Origin: Pseudoxanthomonas japonensis
GTDB taxonomy: Bacteria; Pseudomonadota; Gammaproteobacteria; Xanthomonadales; Xanthomonadaceae
Assembly: GCF_010093445.1 (NCBI RefSeq)
Contig: NZ_PDWW01000004.1
Coordinates: forward strand, 1-64,000
Direction: 5' to 3'
Length of the DNA stretch: 64,000 nt
The notes under the pieces are model-generated. The model was not told where the DNA came from. It saw only the letters and a program-made list of their open reading frames with translations, and made no database searches. Shown in pieces: positions 60,220-64,000 of the stretch (positions within the stretch are counted from its first letter, which is position 1; each line of letters opens with the position of its first letter). The position numbers and the translations under genes were made by a program.

Positions 60220-62391
60220 ATGACTTCAGGCCGCACCGCCAAGGCGCTCCGCACCCCCGCTTCGTCGCGTGACGAGAGCGTGCCGGAGTACGTCAGCCAG
60301 TTCGAGCGGCTGGTGACGTACCTGCCGAAGGAGCAGCTGCCGCTGCTGCGGCGCGCCTGGGAAGTCGGTGCCGCCGCGCACGCGGGCCAGACCCGCAAGT
60401 CCGGCGAGCCCTACATCACCCATCCGGTGGCGGTGGCCGGCGTGCTGGCCGAACTGGGCATGGACGCCGAGACGCTGATCGCGGCGATCCTGCACGACAC
60501 CATCGAGGACACGCCGCTGACCGGCGCCGACATCGCCGCGGAATTCGGCGAGTCGGTCGCGGAACTGGTCGAGGGCGTCACCAAGCTGGACAAGCTGAAG
60601 TTCCGCGACCGCCAGGAAGCGGCCGCCGAGAGCTTCCGCAAGATGCTGCTGGCCATGTCGCGCGACCTGCGCGTGATCATGATCAAGCTGGCCGACCGCC
60701 TGCACAACATGCGCACGCTGGGCGCGCAGAGCAGCGAGGCACGCGGGCGCATCGCACGCGAAACGCTGGAGATCTACGCGCCCATCGCGCAGCGACTGGG
60801 CATGAACCTGGTCAAGTCGGAGCTGCAGGATCTCGGCTTCCGCGCGCTGCATCCGTGGCGCCACGCGGTGATCGACAAGCACATCCGCAGCCAGCCGGTG
60901 ATGCGTCGCGAATCGATGGCCCAGATCGAGGCCCACCTGTCGCAGCGGCTGGCGAAGGAAGGCATCGAGCATCGCCTGGTCAGCCGGGTCAAGACGCCCT
61001 GGAGCATCTACAACAAGATGCGCGGCGAAGGGAAAAGCTTCGACCGGGTGATGGACGTGTTCGGCTTCCGTGTCGTCGTCGATTCGGTGCCGGACTGCTA
61101 CCACGCGCTGGGCGCGGTGCATGCGCAGTACAAGCCGCTGGACGGGCGCTTCCGCGATTTCATCGCCATTCCGAAGGCCAATGGCTACCAGTCGCTGCAC
61201 ACGGTACTGTTCGGCCCCTACGGGTCGCCGATCGAGGTGCAGATCCGCACCACCGAGATGGACCTGGTCGCCGAGCGCGGCATCGCGGCGCACTGGACGT
61301 ACAAGTTCGGCACCGACGCGCCGAACAGCGCGCAGAACCGCGCGCACGCGTGGATTGTGGAACTGATCGACAACCAGCGCGCCGCCGGCTCGTCGCTGGA
61401 GTTCCTCGACAACGTCAAGGTCGACCTGTTCCCGGACGAGGTCTACCTGTTCACGCCGAAGGGCAAGATCCTGTCGCTGCCCCGCAACGCCACCGCGCTG
61501 GATTTCGCCTATGCGGTGCACACCGACGTCGGCAACCAGGCGGTCGCCTCGCGCGTGGACAAGAAGCTGGTGCCGCTGCGCACCAAGCTGGTCAGCGGAC
61601 AGAGCGTGGAGATCATTACCGCCAAGTCCGCAGCGCCCAAGCCGCAGTGGCTGGAATTCGTGGTCACCAGCAAGGCACGCACCGCCATCCGCCACCAGCT
61701 GAAGCAGCTGGAGCACGAGGACGCCGTGCAACTCGGCCACCGCATGCTCGACCGCGCGCTGGAGGACCTCGACAGCTCGCTGGAGCGCCTGCCGCAGCAG
61801 CGTCTGGAAGCCTTCCTCACCGAACACAAGTACCCGCGCCTGGAGGCCTTCCTGGCCGACGTGGCGCTGGGCAACTGGATGCCGGCGCAGGCGGCGCAGG
61901 CGCTGACCGCCTTCGCGGAACTGCGTGCCGGCGGGCACTCCAAGCATTCGCAGGAGAAGATCCTGATCACCGGCGGCGAGCGTGGTGTGGTCAGCTTCGC
62001 GCAGTGCTGCCAGCCGATCCCGGGCGACGAGATCATGGGGTACCACACGGCCGGCAAGGGCATCGTGGTGCATCGTCTGGATTGCCCCAACGTCACCGAG
62101 TTCCGCAAGTCGCCGGAGCGCTGGGTGCCGATCGCGTGGGACGCGAAGGTCACCGGCGACTACGATGCCGCGCTGCTGATCGACGTGGAGAACCGCCCCG
62201 GCGTGCTGGCGCAGGTCGCCGCCGCGGTCGCCAAGAGCCAGTCCAATATCGAGCGCGTCGAGTATCTGGAGCGCGACATCAACGTCGCCGTGCTGCGCTT
62301 CTCGATCCAGGTCCGTGACCGCAACCATCTGGCGGAAGTGATGCGCCGGCTGCGGCGCCTCAACGTCGTGCACGGCGTTCGCCGGCAGTGA
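60220..62391 (+). CDS. spoT: bifunctional (p)ppGpp synthetase/hydrolase SpoT
   Basis: A 723-residue RelA/SpoT homologue. The hydrolase domain has an intact HDxxED motif (HDTIEDT, 92-98), so it can degrade (p)ppGpp. The synthetase domain follows with GYQSLH at 322-327 and FRDFIAIPKANGYQS. TGS (about 400-460) and a C-terminal ACT domain (about 650-723, LLIDVENRPGVLAQV) complete the protein. No Shine-Dalgarno precedes the ATG. It lies after rpoZ, the usual place, but behind its own terminator and promoter. Confidence 0.96.
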   Translation: MTSGRTAKALRTPASSRDESVPEYVSQFERLVTYLPKEQLPLLRRAWEVGAAAHAGQTRKSGEPYITHPVAVAGVLAELGMDAETLIAAILHDTIEDTPLTGADIAAEFGESVAELVEGVTKLDKLKFRDRQEAAAESFRKMLLAMSRDLRVIMIKLADRLHNMRTLGAQSSEARGRIARETLEIYAPIAQRLGMNLVKSELQDLGFRALHPWRHAVIDKHIRSQPVMRRESMAQIEAHLSQRLAKEGIEHRLVSRVKTPWSIYNKMRGEGKSFDRVMDVFGFRVVVDSVPDCYHALGAVHAQYKPLDGRFRDFIAIPKANGYQSLHTVLFGPYGSPIEVQIRTTEMDLVAERGIAAHWTYKFGTDAPNSAQNRAHAWIVELIDNQRAAGSSLEFLDNVKVDLFPDEVYLFTPKGKILSLPRNATALDFAYAVHTDVGNQAVASRVDKKLVPLRTKLVSGQSVEIITAKSAAPKPQWLEFVVTSKARTAIRHQLKQLEHEDAVQLGHRMLDRALEDLDSSLERLPQQRLEAFLTEHKYPRLEAFLADVALGNWMPAQAAQALTAFAELRAGGHSKHSQEKILITGGERGVVSFAQCCQPIPGDEIMGYHTAGKGIVVHRLDCPNVTEFRKSPERWVPIAWDAKVTGDYDAALLIDVENRPGVLAQVAAAVAKSQSNIERVEYLERDINVAVLRFSIQVRDRNHLAEVMRRLRRLNVVHGVRRQ

Positions 62392-62392
62392 C

Positions 62393-62518
62393 GTAGGGCG
62401 GGCTCAGGCCCGCCGTGTTGGTGTCTGTGCTCGCGCCGACGTCGTGGGGCAGCGTCGCTTTTCGTTCAATGCCATCGTGATCCGACCGGTCGCGATGGCG
62501 GGCCTGGGCCCGCCCTAC
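62393..62518. repeat. paired REPs, GGGCGGGC-type
   Basis: Copies at 62393-62414 (GTAGGGCGGGCTCAGGCCCGCC) split as GTAG head plus GGCGGGC/GCCCGCC stem, and inverted at 62497-62518. The left copy begins 2 bp after the spoT stop codon. They lie between spoT and ridA. Confidence 0.85.
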
Positions 62519-62549
62519 GTAGAATCCGGTATCCACACAGGAGTCGCGC

Positions 62550-62933
62550 ATGAGCAAGCAGATCATCCACACCGACCAGGCGCCCGCCGCCATCGGCCCC
62601 TACTCGCAGGCCGTGCGTGCCGGCAACACGGTGTACTTCTCGGGTCAGATTCCTCTGGATCCGGCCACCGGCAATCTGGTGGATGGCGACATCGCCGCGC
62701 AGGCGCGTCGCGCGTTCGACAACCTCAAGGCGGTGGCGGAAGCAGCGGGCGGCTCGCTCGACCGCATCGTGCGGCTCGGCCTGTACCTGACCGACCTGTC
62801 GCAGTTCGCGGCGGTCAATGCGGTGATGCAGGATTACTTCGTCGCGCCGTATCCCGCGCGCTCGACGATCGAAGTCTCGGGCCTGCCGAAGGGCGCGGCC
62901 TTCGAAGTCGATGCGGTGATGGTGCTCGACTGA
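62550..62933 (+). CDS. ridA: RidA family reactive-intermediate deaminase
   Basis: A 127-residue enamine/imine deaminase. Arg104 in YPARSTIEV and Glu119 in AAFEVDAV are the usual active-site residues, and [26 protein letters not shown] is the family N-terminal signature. It should hydrolyse 2-aminoacrylate released by threonine/serine dehydratases. It follows spoT by about 160 bp of REP sequence. Confidence 0.97.
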   Translation: MSKQIIHTDQAPAAIGPYSQAVRAGNTVYFSGQIPLDPATGNLVDGDIAAQARRAFDNLKAVAEAAGGSLDRIVRLGLYLTDLSQFAAVNAVMQDYFVAPYPARSTIEVSGLPKGAAFEVDAVMVLD

Positions 62934-62946
62934 GGACAGCGTATCC

Positions 62947-63081
62947 GTAGTGCCGAGCTCGCTCGGCACCACACGCTGTCCGCCGCAGGAACAGAGAGCA
63001 GCGGAGCAGGCTCCGCTCTACGAAGGCGTGGCACGGACCCTGGTGTGGAGATGAAAGGCAGCGGAGCAAGCTCCGCTCTAC
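62947..63081. repeat. cluster of three GTAG REPs
   Basis: Copies at 62947-62971 (GTAGTGCCGAGCTCG then CTCGGCAC), 63000-63021 and 63060-63081 (both inverse GTAG-AGCGGAGC types). The last supplies the TAG stop codon (63078-63080) of the AraC-family gene. Confidence 0.85.
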
Positions 63082-64000
63082 GCGGGTGACCGCCGCGTCT
63101 CGCTCGGCGTGTGTCCGGTCCAGCGCTTGAATGCGCGGCGGAACTCGCGCACGTCGTTGAAGCCGATCTGGCTGCCGACGCTGGCGATGGTCGTTTCCGC
63201 ATCCTGCAGCAGTTCCAGCGCACGTTCGGTGCGTACACGGTCGTGCACGGCGCTGAAGCTGGTGCCTTCCTCGGCGAGCTGGCGGCGCAGCGTGCGCTCG
63301 CTCAGGTGCAGCGCGGTGGCAACGTCGGTCATCTGCGGGTTGTCGCGCAGGCGTGGCCGCAACTGGCGTTCGACCGCGGCGGTGGTCTCGCCGCGCAGCG
63401 ACATCGCGGTGAGTTGCGCCCGGCACAGCGCGAGCGCCTGTCGCGAGGTCACCGGGTTGTAGCTGGCGAACGGCAGCTCCATCCAGCGCCGGTCCACCAC
63501 CATGGCGTGCTGCGGCTGGTCGAAACGCACCTCGCAGCCGAACAGGTCGCCGTAGCGCGCGGCGTAACGTGGCGCCGGATAGCCAAGCTCAAGCCGAACC
63601 GGATGGAACTCCGGACCCGCCAGTTCGCGCGCCAGCATCAGCGTGCTGGCGAACATCTCCTCGCACAGGAACGGCAGCAGGTCGGCGGCTTCGTCCGGCG
63701 CGGTGGCAACCACGGCCAGGCTGCCGTCGTCGCGGTCCTGCATGTCCAGGTCCATCAGCGGACCGAGGTTGCGCTGGTACTCCAGCCCGATCTGCACCGC
63801 GTCGCCGAACGTCGGCGCTGTCTTCATCGCCAGCCCCAGCAGGCCGAAGTTGCCGCCGTTCTGCTTCTCGCCCATGGCCAGGCCCACGCCGTCGATGGGC
63901 AGGGTCGGCAGGGCGCGGCGGATGATCTCGCTGGCCTGGCGGTAGGACACGCGGGCCAGCGGGTCGTGGATCTCCTGCACGTTCATCCGCATGCCGGCGA
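63078..64000 (-). CDS. AraC-family regulator with arabinose-binding-type N domain (5' end outside window)
   Basis: At least 304 residues of a regulator whose N-terminal part (ARVSYRQASEIIRRALP...) matches the AraC-binding-like domain found in OruR/PhbR-type regulators, and whose C-terminal 100 residues contain two helix-turn-helix motifs (MTDVATALHLSERTLRRQLAEEG and TTIASVGSQIGFNDVREFRRAFKRWTG). The frame is open to the window end, and family members usually start about 40 residues earlier, so the start probably lies beyond 64000. Its stop codon is inside a REP. The target is unknown. Confidence 0.9.
   Translation of the reverse strand, partial: AGMRMNVQEIHDPLARVSYRQASEIIRRALPTLPIDGVGLAMGEKQNGGNFGLLGLAMKTAPTFGDAVQIGLEYQRNLGPLMDLDMQDRDDGSLAVVATAPDEAADLLPFLCEEMFASTLMLARELAGPEFHPVRLELGYPAPRYAARYGDLFGCEVRFDQPQHAMVVDRRWMELPFASYNPVTSRQALALCRAQLTAMSLRGETTAAVERQLRPRLRDNPQMTDVATALHLSERTLRRQLAEEGTSFSAVHDRVRTERALELLQDAETTIASVGSQIGFNDVREFRRAFKRWTGHTPSETRRSPA

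Overview
The window is a high-GC (roughly two-thirds G+C) gammaproteobacterial chromosome segment. It most resembles the family Xanthomonadaceae (Pseudoxanthomonas, Stenotrophomonas or Luteimonas type). The reasons are an RND operon with the layout of Stenotrophomonas smeU1-V-W-U2-X plus a divergent LysR gene, a pyrophosphate-type phosphofructokinase, the short-type adenylate kinase, and many GTAG-headed intergenic palindromes (REPs). No tRNA, rRNA, CRISPR array, transposase or prophage was seen. The window is mostly core chromosome, with one small low-GC patch near 49.9-50.4 kb. Identifications rest on motifs, lengths and gene order read by eye; no database search was run.

Layout. 0.3-3.2 kb: a Gfo/Idh/MocA oxidoreductase, a BON protein, a lipocalin and a PagL-type lipid A deacylase. 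3.3-12.9 kb: a multidrug efflux operon (outer-membrane channel, SDR, RND pump, membrane-fusion protein, second SDR, and a possible extra small gene) read leftward from a region shared with a LysR regulator. 13.3-20.3 kb: a lipoprotein, a proton-pumping pyrophosphatase fused to an OmpA-like domain, several small genes, PPi-phosphofructokinase and adenylate kinase. 20.4-31.7 kb: a GH5 glucanase, mpl, a Lon-N protein, a DedA-PAP2-LssY membrane protein, a kinase-SDR-HIT-glyoxalase-isochorismatase cluster, a six-helix cation channel and an argD-like aminotransferase. 31.7-43 kb: a DJ-1/TPR protein with a two-component system, a HAD hydrolase with hemL, thiE, rubredoxin, SirB1-like, DUF192, a small DNA-binding protein, rpiA, an EVE protein, 5-formyl-THF cyclo-ligase, 6S RNA, zapA and a ZapB-like gene. 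43-54.8 kb: a PAS-GGDEF-EAL protein, UPF0149 with pepP, a degenerate 42-43 bp tandem array, small membrane and zinc proteins, an orphan acidic protein in low-GC DNA, pepQ, and a PilZ-DUF1631 pair. 54.8-64 kb: hemW, rdgB, a VOC protein, rph, yicC, gmk, rpoZ, spoT, ridA and a 5'-truncated AraC regulator.

How the genes work together. hppA and the PPi-type phosphofructokinase suggest that pyrophosphate is used as an energy currency here. gmk, rpoZ and spoT follow the widespread nucleotide/stringent-response order. The PilZ gene and the GGDEF-EAL gene point to cyclic-di-GMP signalling. zapB-like, zapA, ssrS and the cyclo-ligase keep the classic gammaproteobacterial 6S RNA order.

Most worth a second look: the pyrophosphatase-OmpA fusion, the 42-43 bp tandem array downstream of pepP, REPs whose TAG supplies the stop codon of a gene, the possible extra gene at the head of the efflux operon, and the 31-bp perfect inverted repeat filling the yicC-gmk gap.
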